64,000 bases of DNA from Consotaella aegiceratis (GTDB taxonomy: Bacteria > Pseudomonadota > Alphaproteobacteria > Rhizobiales > Rhizobiaceae): NCBI RefSeq assembly GCF_036541425.1, contig NZ_JAZHFT010000003.1:1-64000 (forward strand), read 5' to 3'. The number at the start of each line of letters is the position of its first letter. The first letter of the stretch is position 1. A program made the translations under genes and the position numbers. Below the pieces are notes generated by a model, which had not been told where the DNA came from, did no database searches, and was given only the letters and a program-made list of their open reading frames with translations. Positions 1 through 8,852 of the stretch are shown piece by piece.

Positions 1-560
1 TTTGTTGCGGGCGACGGTGGCACCAGCCCCTCATGGTGAGCCTGTCGAACCACGAGGGGCGCCCGGCGCCCCCCCAGCCAGCGCAGGCTGGAGCCTTGAT
101 CCCTCGCCCTTCGACAGGCTCAGGATGGGGGATCAAGGACGCTGGCGCAATTTGTGCCATAGAACCGCTATCGCCTCCGCCGCGTCATCCTTGGGCTCCC
201 TCCCAAGGATCCATGCCGCGATGGTGCCGATGATCGTCCGTCGACGGATTGGCGGTTCAGACGTTTTTGGCATGGATCCCGGCTTAAAGGCCGGGATGAC
301 GCAGCGGAGAGGGCAAGGATGACGCCCTTTAAGAGAGGACGGCACAACGCTTGACGGCGGCACCCGAGACGGGTGGATCGCGCTCGTGGTCATGATCGGG
401 CGGCCGCCCAGGCGAGGGGCGGAATGGCGGGGGAAACGGGCGCTGTCGGTCGCACCGGCCTGCGCCGGCGCTTGTGATCGGGCGGTTTTCTCGCCATGGT
501 GGATCGCAGAGGGGAGAGCGCGCGGTTGTCGAGTGGGCCGCGGGCGACGCAAAGGGGATC
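1..560. other. Non-coding leader region with palindromic repeats
   Basis: No credible gene is visible before the restriction-modification gene. The first 150 bases hold two copies of the palindromic repeat family that recurs up to about 5.45 kb. The remaining sequence up to the ribosome-binding site at about 552-556 shows only short open frames with arginine/proline-rich translations typical of GC-rich non-coding DNA. Confidence 0.6.
27..136. repeat. Two palindromic repeat copies (REP-like)
   Basis: The first copy (27-59) folds with arms CCCCTCATGGT and ACCACGAGGGG around a GAGCCTGTCGA core. The second (96-136) has arms TTGATCCC and GGGATCAA around the core TTCGACAGGCTCAGGATG. The shared TTCGACAxGCTCA core, or its complement, recurs within and between genes up to 5.45 kb. 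These are short imperfect palindromes like bacterial REP elements; I see no insertion-sequence ends. Confidence 0.75.
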
Positions 561-3500
561 ATGCCGGACGTCGACGCATTCATCGAGCGCTGGACCGCCC
601 GCGAGGGCGGGGCGGAGCGTGCCAACTACCAGATGTTCCTGTCCGAACTGTGCGACCTCGTCGGCGTGGCGCGGCCCGATCCCGCCGGCGCGGAGCGCGG
701 CTCGAACGACTACGTGTTCGAGCGGGCCGTCACCCCGCGCGAGAGCGAAGGGTCGACCGCGCCCAAGCGCATCGACCTCTACAAGAAGGGCTGCTTCATC
801 CTGGAGGCGAAGCAGTCGCGCCTGCCGGGCGCCAAGAACGCCATCCCCGGCCAGCTCTCCATGCTGGAGGCCGAACCGGAAACGCTCGGCCGGCGCAGCG
901 TGGCGCGCGGCTGGGACGTGATGATGCAGAACGCGCGGCGCCAAGCCGAAACCTATGTCTTTCTGCTCGACGCCGACCATCCGGCGCCGCCCTTCCTGAT
1001 CATCTGCGACGTGGGCAACGCGCTGGAGCTGTTTGCCGACTTCACCGGCACGGGGCGCGCCTACAGCCAGTTTCCCGACCGCAAGGGGTTCCGGATCTAT
1101 CTGGAGGATCTGCGCAAGCCGGAGGTGCGGGCGCTCCTGGCGGCGATCTGGACCGACCCGAAGAGCCTCGACCCGGCGCGCGAATCCGCCCGCGTGACGC
1201 GCGAGATCGCCCGCCGCCTGGCCGAGGTGTCGAAAGCGCTGGAGGCCAAGCACCCGGCCGAGGACGTGGCGCACTTCCTGATGCGTTGCATCTTCACCAT
1301 GTTCGCCGAGGACGTCGACCTGATCCCCAAGGGCGAGTTCACCCAGCTTCTGGCCGACTGTGTCGACGGCCCCGACGCCTTCGTGCCGCTGATCGAGGAG
1401 ATGTGGGCGAAGATGGACGCGCCGCAGCGCAAGGACCGGTTCTTCTCGGCCTTCCGCACCCATCTGCGCCATTTCAACGGCAATCTGTTCAAGGACGCCC
1501 GCGCCTTCCCGCTCGGCCGGGAGGAGATCGGCGAGTTGCTCGCCGCCGCCCGCGCCAAGTGGACGGAGGTGGACCCGGCGATCTTCGGCACGCTGCTGGA
1601 ACAGGCGCTGGACAAGGCCGAGCGCAAGCGGCTCGGCGCGCACTATACGCCGCGCGCCTATGTGCAGCGCCTGGTCGAGGCGACCGTCATGGAGCCGCTG
1701 CGCGACGACTGGCGCAAGGCGCTGACCCGCGCCGAGGCCGCCAAGGAGGCGGGCGATGAGGAGAAGGCGGCGCAGATGGTGCGCGCCTTCCACCACCAGC
1801 TTTGCGCCACCCGTGTGCTCGACCCCGCCTGCGGCACCGGCAACTTCCTCTATGTCAGCCTGGAGCTGATGAAGAAGCTGGAGGGCGAGGTGCTGGAAAC
1901 GCTCGCCCGCCTCGGTGCCACCGAAAGCCTGGGGCTGGAGCGCGAGACCGTCGACCCGCACCAGTTCCTCGGCTTGGAGCTGAACCCGCGCGCCGCGGCA
2001 ATCGCCGAGCTGGTGGTGTGGATCGGCTACCTCCAGCAGCATTACCGCACGCGGGACGGCCATCCGGCCGAGCCGATTCTCAAGGCGTTCAACAACATCA
2101 ATTTCGGCCGCCACCAGGGTTTTGACGCGGTGCTGACCTGGGACGGCTACCCGCTGCCGGCCCTTCGCGAGGGTGGAGGGGACGCGCCCGGGATTGCTGT
2201 CGGTGAGCCGCACGCTCGGAAGAAGCCCCTCATGGTGAGCCCGTCGAACCACGAGGGACGTGACGCCAAGGCAGAGTCCACTGGAACCTCCACCCCCGCC
2301 CTTCGACAAGCTCAGGATGAGGGTGGAGGGGGCGTGCCGCAGGATGAGGGCGGAGGTGATCTGCCGCAGGATGAGGGTGGTGGCGGTCTGCCGCAGGATG
2401 AAGGCGGAGGTGATCTGTCGCAGAATGAGGGCGGAGGGGACGCTTCTGGTACAGCCGCCGGTGAGCTGCACGCTCGGAAGAAGCCCCTCATGGTGAGCCT
2501 GTCGAACCACGAGGGGCGTGACGCCAAGGCAGAGTCCACTGGAGCCTCCACCCCCGCCCTTCGACAAGCTCAGGATGAGGGTGGAGACGGTCAGGCTCAG
2601 GATGGGGGTGGAGGGGGCGAGACGGCGGGTGCGGCGCGCGTCGAGACGTATCCTAACCCGCGCCGGCCGGTGTGGCCGGAGGCCGAGTTCATCGTCGGCA
2701 ACCCGCCGTTCATCGGTGGCAAGGATATCCGCTCGCGGCTCGGCTCGCTCTATGCCGAGGCGCTTTGGGCGGCCCACAAACAGATGAACGAGAGCGCCGA
2801 TTTCGTCATGTATTGGTGGGACCGGGCGGCGGAGCTGCTGACGCGTAAAAAGACGCCGCTGCGCCGCTTCGGCTTCGTGACGACCAACTCCATCAGCCAG
2901 GTGTTTCAGCGCCGCACCGTCGAGCGGCACCTGAATGCCAAGACGCCTGTCAGTCTCGTCTTCGCCATTCCCGACCATCCCTGGACCAAGGCGACGAAGG
3001 ACAGCGCGGCGGTGCGGATCGCCATGACGGTTGGCGAGGCGGGCAAGCGGGAAGGGGTGCTGTTGGAGACGGTGGTGGAACGAGAGCTCGACACCGACGA
3101 GCCGGTCGTGCTGCTCAAAGGCTCTGAAGGACGAATACATCCCGATCTATCAGTAGGAGTAGATATCACAAAGATTGATTCTTTGCTTGCTAACGAAGGC
3201 TTGTGTTCCAGGGGAATTATTTTTTTGGGAGACGGGTTTATTTTGAACAAATCTATTGCCGATGCATTTGTATCGGAAGCTGGAACGTCTATTGTTAGGC
3301 CATATATGAACGGCCGTGATCTTGTTTCGCACGACAGAGGATTTCGCGCCATCGATCTCGATGGATATGATCAGGAGACTGTTCGGAGAAAATATCCGAA
3401 AACGTATCAACACCTCCTCGAGACGGTAAAGCCCATAAGAGATAGAAATACTGAACGTTATAGGAGAGAAAATTGGTGGCTATTCGGTAGAAAAAATACA

Positions 3501-4421
3501 GACATGCGCGATTCTATAGAAAATATAGATAGATATATCGCTACGGTTCAAACATCAAAACATAGAATTTTCATGTTCGTTGATGCAAGTGTTTTGGCCG
3601 ACCAAACTCTTATTGTCATTGGTTCAGACGCATCATGGATTTTTGCCGCTCTCAGCTCAAGTTTACATACTCTTTGGTCACTTCGCTCGGGCGGTTGGAT
3701 GGGAGTCGGTAACGATCCGCGATATACCACGTCCCGCTGTTTCGATCCCTTCCCCTTTCCCGATCCCTCCGAGGCCCTGAAGGACAAGCTCCGGGCGGTG
3801 GGCGAGGAACTGGATGCCACGCGCAAAAAAGTGCTGGCCGACCATCCCGACCTGACGCTGACCGGGCTCTACAACGTGCTGGAAAAGCTGAAGGCGGGCG
3901 CTGCGCTGTCCGAGAAGGACGAGGACGTCAAGCAGCGCGGGCTGGTGCTGATCCTGAAAGAACTGCACGAGACCATCGATAAGCTGACGGTGGAAGCCTA
4001 TGGCTGGCCGGCGGATTTGTCGGACGAGGCGATTCTCGAACGGCTCGTGGCGCTCAACGCCGAGCGGGCGGCGGAGGAAAAGCGCGGGATCGTGCGCTGG
4101 CTGCGGCCCGACTACCAGATTCCGCGCTTCGCCAAGGAGACGGTGGAAAAGACCGACGAACTGGCGTTGCCGACGCAAGTGGTGGCGATCGACAAGGACA
4201 AGCCCGCCTTCCCGAGCGAGCGCACCGAGCAGCCGCTGGCGATCGATGCAATCCTGATCGCGGCCGGCCAGCCGATGGCGGCGCCCGAGATCGCCCGCGC
4301 CTTCAAGCGCGGGGGAAAACGCATCGAGCCGCGCGTCGTCCAGGCGCTGACCGTGCTCGCCCGCTACGGCCACGTGACGGCGCTGCCGGACGGACGCTAC
4401 GCCGCGCGGCGGGCGGCATAG
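561..4421 (+). CDS. MmeI-like single-chain restriction-modification enzyme (type IIG/IIL)
   Basis: Predicted to methylate and cut DNA with one polypeptide of about 1286 residues. Start chosen at ATG 561 behind an AGGGG ribosome-binding site; an in-frame ATG at 474 is possible. Near the N-terminus D72 and E82-A-K84 form a PD-ExK nuclease motif with the spacing of MmeI (D-x9-ExK). SAM motif I is DPACGTGNFL at about 421-430 and catalytic motif IV is NPPF at about 714-717. The roughly 290 residues between them are unusually many, because about 160 residues are encoded by palindromic repeats (2165-2660). The region after about 3120 should be the target-recognition domain and is AT-rich. A winged-helix-like segment ends the protein. 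No partner subunit gene is nearby, as expected for a single-chain enzyme. Whether the repeat-laden linker is tolerated is unknown. Confidence 0.85.
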   Translation: MPDVDAFIERWTAREGGAERANYQMFLSELCDLVGVARPDPAGAERGSNDYVFERAVTPRESEGSTAPKRIDLYKKGCFILEAKQSRLPGAKNAIPGQLSMLEAEPETLGRRSVARGWDVMMQNARRQAETYVFLLDADHPAPPFLIICDVGNALELFADFTGTGRAYSQFPDRKGFRIYLEDLRKPEVRALLAAIWTDPKSLDPARESARVTREIARRLAEVSKALEAKHPAEDVAHFLMRCIFTMFAEDVDLIPKGEFTQLLADCVDGPDAFVPLIEEMWAKMDAPQRKDRFFSAFRTHLRHFNGNLFKDARAFPLGREEIGELLAAARAKWTEVDPAIFGTLLEQALDKAERKRLGAHYTPRAYVQRLVEATVMEPLRDDWRKALTRAEAAKEAGDEEKAAQMVRAFHHQLCATRVLDPACGTGNFLYVSLELMKKLEGEVLETLARLGATESLGLERETVDPHQFLGLELNPRAAAIAELVVWIGYLQQHYRTRDGHPAEPILKAFNNINFGRHQGFDAVLTWDGYPLPALREGGGDAPGIAVGEPHARKKPLMVSPSNHEGRDAKAESTGTSTPALRQAQDEGGGGVPQDEGGGDLPQDEGGGGLPQDEGGGDLSQNEGGGDASGTAAGELHARKKPLMVSLSNHEGRDAKAESTGASTPALRQAQDEGGDGQAQDGGGGGETAGAARVETYPNPRRPVWPEAEFIVGNPPFIGGKDIRSRLGSLYAEALWAAHKQMNESADFVMYWWDRAAELLTRKKTPLRRFGFVTTNSISQVFQRRTVERHLNAKTPVSLVFAIPDHPWTKATKDSAAVRIAMTVGEAGKREGVLLETVVERELDTDEPVVLLKGSEGRIHPDLSVGVDITKIDSLLANEGLCSRGIIFLGDGFILNKSIADAFVSEAGTSIVRPYMNGRDLVSHDRGFRAIDLDGYDQETVRRKYPKTYQHLLETVKPIRDRNTERYRRENWWLFGRKNTDMRDSIENIDRYIATVQTSKHRIFMFVDASVLADQTLIVIGSDASWIFAALSSSLHTLWSLRSGGWMGVGNDPRYTTSRCFDPFPFPDPSEALKDKLRAVGEELDATRKKVLADHPDLTLTGLYNVLEKLKAGAALSEKDEDVKQRGLVLILKELHETIDKLTVEAYGWPADLSDEAILERLVALNAERAAEEKRGIVRWLRPDYQIPRFAKETVEKTDELALPTQVVAIDKDKPAFPSERTEQPLAIDAILIAAGQPMAAPEIARAFKRGGKRIEPRVVQALTVLARYGHVTALPDGRYAARRAA
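2203..2586 (+). repeat. In-frame 126-bp direct repeat inside the methylase gene
   Basis: Copies at 2203-2328 and 2461-2586 lie exactly 258 bases (86 codons) apart and differ at only a few positions. Each contains one CCCCTCATGGTGAGCC-type and one CCCTTCGACAAGCTCAGGATG-type palindromic element. Between them sit about four degenerate repeats of a GCAGGATGAGGGYGGAG-like unit. The reading frame stays open, giving a Gly/Asp/Gln/Pro-rich linker. Confidence 0.9.
3125..3725 (+). other. AT-rich segment within the recognition domain
   Basis: Between the methylase core and the C-terminal part, base composition falls abruptly to roughly 40 percent GC with poly-T and poly-A runs, while both flanks are strongly GC-rich. 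It covers the position where MmeI-type enzymes carry the target-recognition domain. This is consistent with replacement of the specificity domain from a foreign allele. Confidence 0.6.
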
Positions 4422-4439
4422 GGGACACCTGTCTTCGGG

Positions 4440-4830
4440 CGGTGTCAGGCTGGAGCCTTCACCCTCATGGTTCGACAGGCTCACTATGAGGGTGAAGGAG
4501 GCGGCGCTCGCTATAAGGGGAAGGGCGGGCCCACCATGAGGGTAAAGGGGCCGCGCTCGCTATGAGGGCAAAGCGGTCGGCGCACACCATGAGGGATCGG
4601 AGGCGCGGCGGTTCACCAGCCCCTCATCCTGAGCTTGTCGAAGGGCGAGGGGCGCTTGGCGCCAAGCTTTGTCGCCGCGGCAGGCTGGAGCCTTCACCCC
4701 CTTCGACACGCTCAGGATGAGGGTGAAGGGATGGCGTCCTTCTTCGACTCAGTGGGTTCGACGGGCTTTGGACTCAACAGGCTCATGGTTCGACAGGCTC
4801 ACCATGAGGGGGGAGGGATGGCGTTCAGGA
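4440..4830. repeat. Cluster of palindromic repeats downstream of the RM gene
   Basis: At least four recognisable copies of the TTCGACAxGCTCA / TGAGCxTGTCGAA family occur at about 4462-4498, 4620-4655, 4690-4730 and 4785-4815, with partial copies between them. They alternate in orientation and fill the gap between the RM gene and the GIY-YIG gene, leaving no room for another gene. Confidence 0.8.
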
Positions 4831-5139
4831 CGAGGGGCGCGGCGGATCGCTTTGCCGGTTGCGCGACAATGCCGGAAGTCGGTCGTAGCGCAGTGCGATC
4901 AACGCTTCCTTCTTGGCGCGGGACCAGCCCTTGATTTGGCGCTCGCGGGCGATGGCGTCGAGCATCCGGTCGTAGGTTTCAGTGAAGACCAGCGTTACGG
5001 GACGACGTGGCTTGGTGTAGCCGTCGCAAATGCCTTCGTTGTGCTCCCAGACACGCGCCTCGACCGGCTGCTTGGTCAGGCCGGTGTAGTAGGAGCCATC
5101 GGCGCACCGCAGAATATAGACCGTGGCTTCCAGAGGCAT
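4825..5139 (-). CDS. GIY-YIG nuclease family protein
   Basis: A 104-residue single-domain protein of the UvrC/URI-type GIY-YIG fold. The N-terminus shows VYILRCADGSYYTG, where VYI and YTG replace the GIY and YIG signatures, followed by RVWEHNEG with the conserved arginine. The catalytic glutamate is probably in the ARERQIKGW helix. Such stand-alone proteins are common in alphaproteobacteria and mostly have no assigned role. The gene is flanked on both sides by arrays of the palindromic repeat, and its C-terminal codons run into the repeat field. That placement resembles REP-associated transposase genes next to their own REPs, but any functional link is inference. Start ATG 5139 gives a complete domain. 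Confidence 0.85.
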   Translation of the reverse strand: MPLEATVYILRCADGSYYTGLTKQPVEARVWEHNEGICDGYTKPRRPVTLVFTETYDRMLDAIARERQIKGWSRAKKEALIALRYDRLPALSRNRQSDPPRPSS

Positions 5140-5149
5140 GGACGCATCC

Positions 5150-5450
5150 TCTTCCCTCGCCCTTCGACAAGCTCAGGATGAGGGAAGAGGATGCTTGCGG
5201 CAAGCCGGCTGTTTGGCCGTTGAGCGATTACCGCGCGAGATCGCAGCTTTCTTCTGTCGTGGGTCGTCGGGTGCGAACCGTCGCAGGAGCCCCTCATCCT
5301 GAGCCTGTCGAAGGGCGAGGGGCGCCTGGCACCGGGCCTCGGCCAGTGTCAGGCTGGAGCCTTTACCCGTGGTTCGACCGGCTCATGGTTCGACCGGCTC
5401 ATGGTTCGACCGGCTCATGGTTCGACCGGCTCACCATGAGGGGGAAGCGG
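5150..5450. repeat. Palindromic repeats with a 16-bp tandem array
   Basis: Repeat copies lie at about 5155-5190 and 5288-5325. Four exact tandem copies of the 16-mer GGTTCGACCGGCTCAT occupy 5371-5434, ending in a CACCATGAGGGG element. The 16-mer is an arm of the local palindromic element, so this looks like slippage or recombination within a repeat. The block separates the GIY-YIG start from the lepA stop. Confidence 0.85.
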
Positions 5451-5479
5451 ACGGCGCAGATTTCGCGGCTGACGGAGCC

Positions 5480-7300
5480 TCAACTCTCCATCTTCAGCGC
5501 GGCGATAAATGCCTCCTGGGGAATCTCCACCTTGCCGAACTGGCGCATGCGCTTCTTGCCTTCCTTCTGCTTTTCCAGAAGCTTGCGCTTGCGGGTGGCG
5601 TCGCCGCCGTAGCATTTGGCGGTGACGTCCTTGCGCAGCGCCGAGATCGTCTCGCGGGCGATGACCTTGCCGCCGATCGCCGCCTGGATCGGGATCTTGA
5701 AGAGGTGCTGGGGGATCAGCTCCTTCAGCTTCTCGCACATGGCGCGGCCGCGCCGGTCGGCCTGGGCGCGATGGACCAGCATGGAGAGCGCGTCGACCGG
5801 CTCGGCGTTGACCAGGATCTGCATCTTGACCAGATCGCCCTCGCGGTAGTTCGCCAAATGGTAGTCGAAGGAGGCATAGCCCTTGGAGATCGACTTCAGC
5901 CGATCGTAGAAATCGAAGACGACCTCGTTCAAGGGCAACTCGTAGGAGACGAGCGCGCGTTTGCCCACATAGGTGAGCTGGGTCTGGATGCCGCGCCGCT
6001 CCTGGCAGAGCGTCAGGATGTTGCCGAGATACTCGTCGGGGGTGAGGATCGTCGCGGTGATCCACGGCTCCTCGATATGGGTGATGCGCACCACGTCCGG
6101 CATGTCGGCGGGGTTGTGCAACTCGATCGAGGTGCCGTCCGTCAGGTGGATCTTGTAGACCACCGACGGCGCGGTGGCGATGAGGTCGAGGTCGAACTCT
6201 CGGCTGAGGCGCTCCTGGATGATTTCGAGGTGGAGGAGGCCCAAAAAGCCGCAGCGGAAGCCGAAGCCGAGCGCGGCCGACGTCTCCATCTCGAAGGAAA
6301 ACGAGGCGTCGTTGAGGCGCAGCTTGCCCATGGCGGCGCGCAGATCCTCGAAATCGGCGGCGTCGACGGGGAAGAGGCCGCAGAAGACCACCGGCTGCGC
6401 CGGCTTGAAGCCGGGCAGCATGGTGTCGGTCGGCCGGCGATCCTCGGTGATGGTATCGCCGACGCGGGTGTCGGCCACCTCCTTGATCGAGGCGGTGATG
6501 AAGCCGAGTTCGCCGGGACCGAGCGCATCGACCTGCACCATCTTGGGCGTGAACACGCCGACGCGGTCCACCGGGTACTTGGCGCCGGTGCCCATCATAC
6601 GGATCTGCTGGCCCTTCTTGAGCTCGCCGTCGATGATGCGCACCAGGACGATGACGCCGAGATAGGCGTCGTACCAGCTATCGACCAGCATCGCCTTCAA
6701 CGGCGCGGCGCGGTCGCCCTCCTTGGGCGCGGGCAGGCGGTGGACGACCGCCTCCAGCACGTCCTCGATGCCGAGGCCGTTCTTGGCGGAGATCATCACG
6801 GCGTCGGAGGCGTCGAGGCCGATCACCTCCTCGATCTGCTCCTTGACCTTGTCGGGCTCGGCCGCCGGCAGGTCGATCTTGTTGAGGACCGGGACGATCT
6901 CCAGGTCGTTGTCGAGCGCCAGATAGACGTTGGCGAGCGTCTGCGCCTCCACCCCTTGCGCGGCGTCGACCACCAGCAGCGCGCCCTCGCAGGCCGACAG
7001 AGAGCGCGACACCTCGTAGGCGAAGTCGACGTGGCCCGGCGTGTCGATGAGGTTCAGGACGTAGGTCTCGCCGTCCTTGGCGGTGTAGTGCAGGCGCACG
7101 GTCTGCGCCTTGATGGTGATGCCGCGCTCGCGCTCGATGTCCATCGAGTCGAGCACCTGCTCCTTCATCTCGCGGGTGTCGAGGCCGCCGGTGTTCTGGA
7201 TCAGGCGGTCGGCCAGCGTCGACTTCCCGTGGTCGATGTGGGCGACGATCGAGAAGTTGCGGATGCGGCTCAGCGGCGTGTTCGCGGGCATGGTGCTCAT
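5480..7300 (-). CDS. lepA: Elongation factor 4 (LepA)
   Basis: A ribosome-associated translational GTPase that back-translocates or remodels stalled ribosomes. It is 606 residues long, normal for LepA (about 600). The P-loop AHIDHGKST is at residues 20-28, the switch-II motif DTPGH at about 86-90 and NKID further on; the C-terminal tail is rich in Lys/Arg (RKRKLLEKQKEGKKRMRQFG) as in LepA. Start is the first ATG; MPANTP three codons later is an alternative. It stands alone: the CHAD gene upstream on the same strand is 130 bases away. Confidence 0.97.
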   Translation of the reverse strand: MSTMPANTPLSRIRNFSIVAHIDHGKSTLADRLIQNTGGLDTREMKEQVLDSMDIERERGITIKAQTVRLHYTAKDGETYVLNLIDTPGHVDFAYEVSRSLSACEGALLVVDAAQGVEAQTLANVYLALDNDLEIVPVLNKIDLPAAEPDKVKEQIEEVIGLDASDAVMISAKNGLGIEDVLEAVVHRLPAPKEGDRAAPLKAMLVDSWYDAYLGVIVLVRIIDGELKKGQQIRMMGTGAKYPVDRVGVFTPKMVQVDALGPGELGFITASIKEVADTRVGDTITEDRRPTDTMLPGFKPAQPVVFCGLFPVDAADFEDLRAAMGKLRLNDASFSFEMETSAALGFGFRCGFLGLLHLEIIQERLSREFDLDLIATAPSVVYKIHLTDGTSIELHNPADMPDVVRITHIEEPWITATILTPDEYLGNILTLCQERRGIQTQLTYVGKRALVSYELPLNEVVFDFYDRLKSISKGYASFDYHLANYREGDLVKMQILVNAEPVDALSMLVHRAQADRRGRAMCEKLKELIPQHLFKIPIQAAIGGKVIARETISALRKDVTAKCYGGDATRKRKLLEKQKEGKKRMRQFGKVEIPQEAFIAALKMES

Positions 7301-7433
7301 GGCCGCGCATATAGGTCATGAGGCGGGCTAAGGGGAAGCGCTTCGTCCGGCAATTGACGCGCATTTTAGCGGCCGGCGCCGTTTCGCGCGGCCTGCGGCG
7401 GGATTCTTGGCCGCGGGCGGCGTGCTCGGCGGC

Positions 7434-8345
7434 TCAGCCGCCGTCATTCGCCAGGTCCCACAGATGCCGGATGCGGCGCTTCATGGCGCCCGGCTTTTCG
7501 GCGAACAGCCGATCGGCGGCGGCGAGCGCCGAGGCGCGCAACTCCGCCTGACGCCGGTCCATGAGCACCAGGATCGCCTCGCGCTCGCGCCTGGCGCCGA
7601 AGCGGTCCGGTTCGGCCTCGATCTCGCCGCGCAGCACCGCGTAGTCGTGGTCGGAGCCGAGCTCGTCGGCAAGGGTGAAGGCGATCTTCTGCAGGGGCTG
7701 CAACAGCTCCGGCCACAAATCGCGCAGGAAGCGGTAGTGCATCGACTGGTACTTGGCCTGCTTGCGCAAATCGTGCAGGTCGTCGACGCCCAGGCTGCGG
7801 CGCGCCGCAGCCAGCGCCTTGCGCCCGCGCGCGTGGGTGTCGGCGAAACCGGCTGCAAGCAGCGCACCGGCCTCGCCGCGCGGATGCTCCAGTACGAAGC
7901 CGTCGAACTGTCGGCGCGCGATCTTCAGCTCGCGCACGGTCGCCTCGATGGCGTCCGCCATGTCGTCGTCCGCCGCTCGATCGCGCCGCCGTTCCAGCTC
8001 GGTGCGGACCGCGGCGAAGGCCGCCGCGGCGTCGGCCTTCGGAAAGCGCCGGTCCAGGGCGTCCAGCGCCTCGATGAGAGCGGTGCGGTCGCGCACGCCC
8101 GACAGCCGGCGCGCGGCGTCGCGATAGCGCGCGTTTTCGGCGGCGTAGAACGCTTCGTGGCCGGCGCGCACCAGGCGGATGAGGCCGCGCAGCTTCTTCA
8201 GCCGCTTGCGCGCCTCGTGGATGCCTTCCTCGCGCGCCGGCCCGGCGGGGGCGGCAAGATCCGCGATCGCCTTGTCGAGCTGTGCGGCCGCGATGCGGCG
8301 GATCTCCGTGTCCAGGCGCTTGGCGGGACGGATCGACGAACTCAT
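7434..8345 (-). CDS. CHAD domain-containing protein
   Basis: A 303-residue helical protein with the conserved His and basic residues of the CHAD family (IHEARKRLKKLR at about 42-53, DLHDLRKQAK in the second half). CHAD domains bind inorganic polyphosphate, and the name reflects the usual link to CYTH domains. Here the CYTH protein is encoded just upstream, 27 bases away on the same strand, so the two are probably co-transcribed; in many bacteria they are fused in one chain. It likely acts in the cytoplasm on polyphosphate granules. Confidence 0.85.
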   Translation of the reverse strand: MSSSIRPAKRLDTEIRRIAAAQLDKAIADLAAPAGPAREEGIHEARKRLKKLRGLIRLVRAGHEAFYAAENARYRDAARRLSGVRDRTALIEALDALDRRFPKADAAAAFAAVRTELERRRDRAADDDMADAIEATVRELKIARRQFDGFVLEHPRGEAGALLAAGFADTHARGRKALAAARRSLGVDDLHDLRKQAKYQSMHYRFLRDLWPELLQPLQKIAFTLADELGSDHDYAVLRGEIEAEPDRFGARREREAILVLMDRRQAELRASALAAADRLFAEKPGAMKRRIRHLWDLANDGG

Positions 8346-8372
8346 GCGGGGGATCCCAAGATCAGTCCGCCG

Positions 8373-8852
8373 TCAGCGCGGCCGGAAGTCGGCCGGCAGG
8401 CCGTTCAGAGCCAGCGCCGCGTTGTTGTAGGCGCCATCGTGCGTCACTTCGCGGCCGAGAAAGGCGGGCAGCTCCGCGTCGGATTCCTCTTCCGTCGCAT
8501 ACTCGATCTCTGCGAGGACCAGCGGCGCGAGAGCTCCGGCGAAGACGTCGATCTCCACCGTGTGGCGGCCGAAGGCGAGCTTGTGGCGGCGCTTCTCGAT
8601 GACCGCGCCCATGCAGGACGCTTCCAGGCCGCGGGCATCCTCCAGCGGCACCGGATATTCGAACTCGTGGCGCGTCAGGCCCGATCCCGCCTTGAGCGTG
8701 AGAAGCGCCTCCGCTTCGTCGCGCACGCGGACGCGCGTCGAAAAGCCGGGCCGGGCCGCGAGGTAGAACTGGCGGATCGCGACGCCGCCGTCGGCCTCGG
8801 CGCGCCAGCTCTCGTCCTTGATCAGAAAACGGCGCTCGATCTCGATGGCCAT
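8373..8852 (-). CDS. CYTH domain protein (class IV cyclase/triphosphatase-like)
   Basis: A 159-residue stand-alone CYTH domain. It opens with the diagnostic EIERRFL segment (ExExK-type motif, residues 4-10), followed by basic and acidic strands (STRVRVR, LTLKAGSG, HTVEIDVF, AEIEYATEEE) that build the triphosphate tunnel. Members hydrolyse inorganic tripolyphosphate or related triphosphates with Mg2+. The short length fits bacterial triphosphatases more than adenylate cyclases. First gene of a two-gene unit with the CHAD gene. Confidence 0.85.
   Translation of the reverse strand: MAIEIERRFLIKDESWRAEADGGVAIRQFYLAARPGFSTRVRVRDEAEALLTLKAGSGLTRHEFEYPVPLEDARGLEASCMGAVIEKRRHKLAFGRHTVEIDVFAGALAPLVLAEIEYATEEESDAELPAFLGREVTHDGAYNNAALALNGLPADFRPR

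Noticed and set aside
2203..2586. Regular repeats as a possible CRISPR array
   Set aside because: The repeats are palindromic elements of uneven length inside a coding frame, with no unique spacers of constant size and no cas genes.
390..3140. Very long open frame antisense to the RM gene
   Set aside because: It mirrors the codon pattern of the RM gene, its translation is His/Arg/Leu-rich without domains, and the sense frame has clear catalytic motifs.
4440..5450. Repeat field as insertion-sequence remnants
   Set aside because: No transposase fragment, terminal inverted repeat pair or target duplication was seen; the copies are short hairpins.
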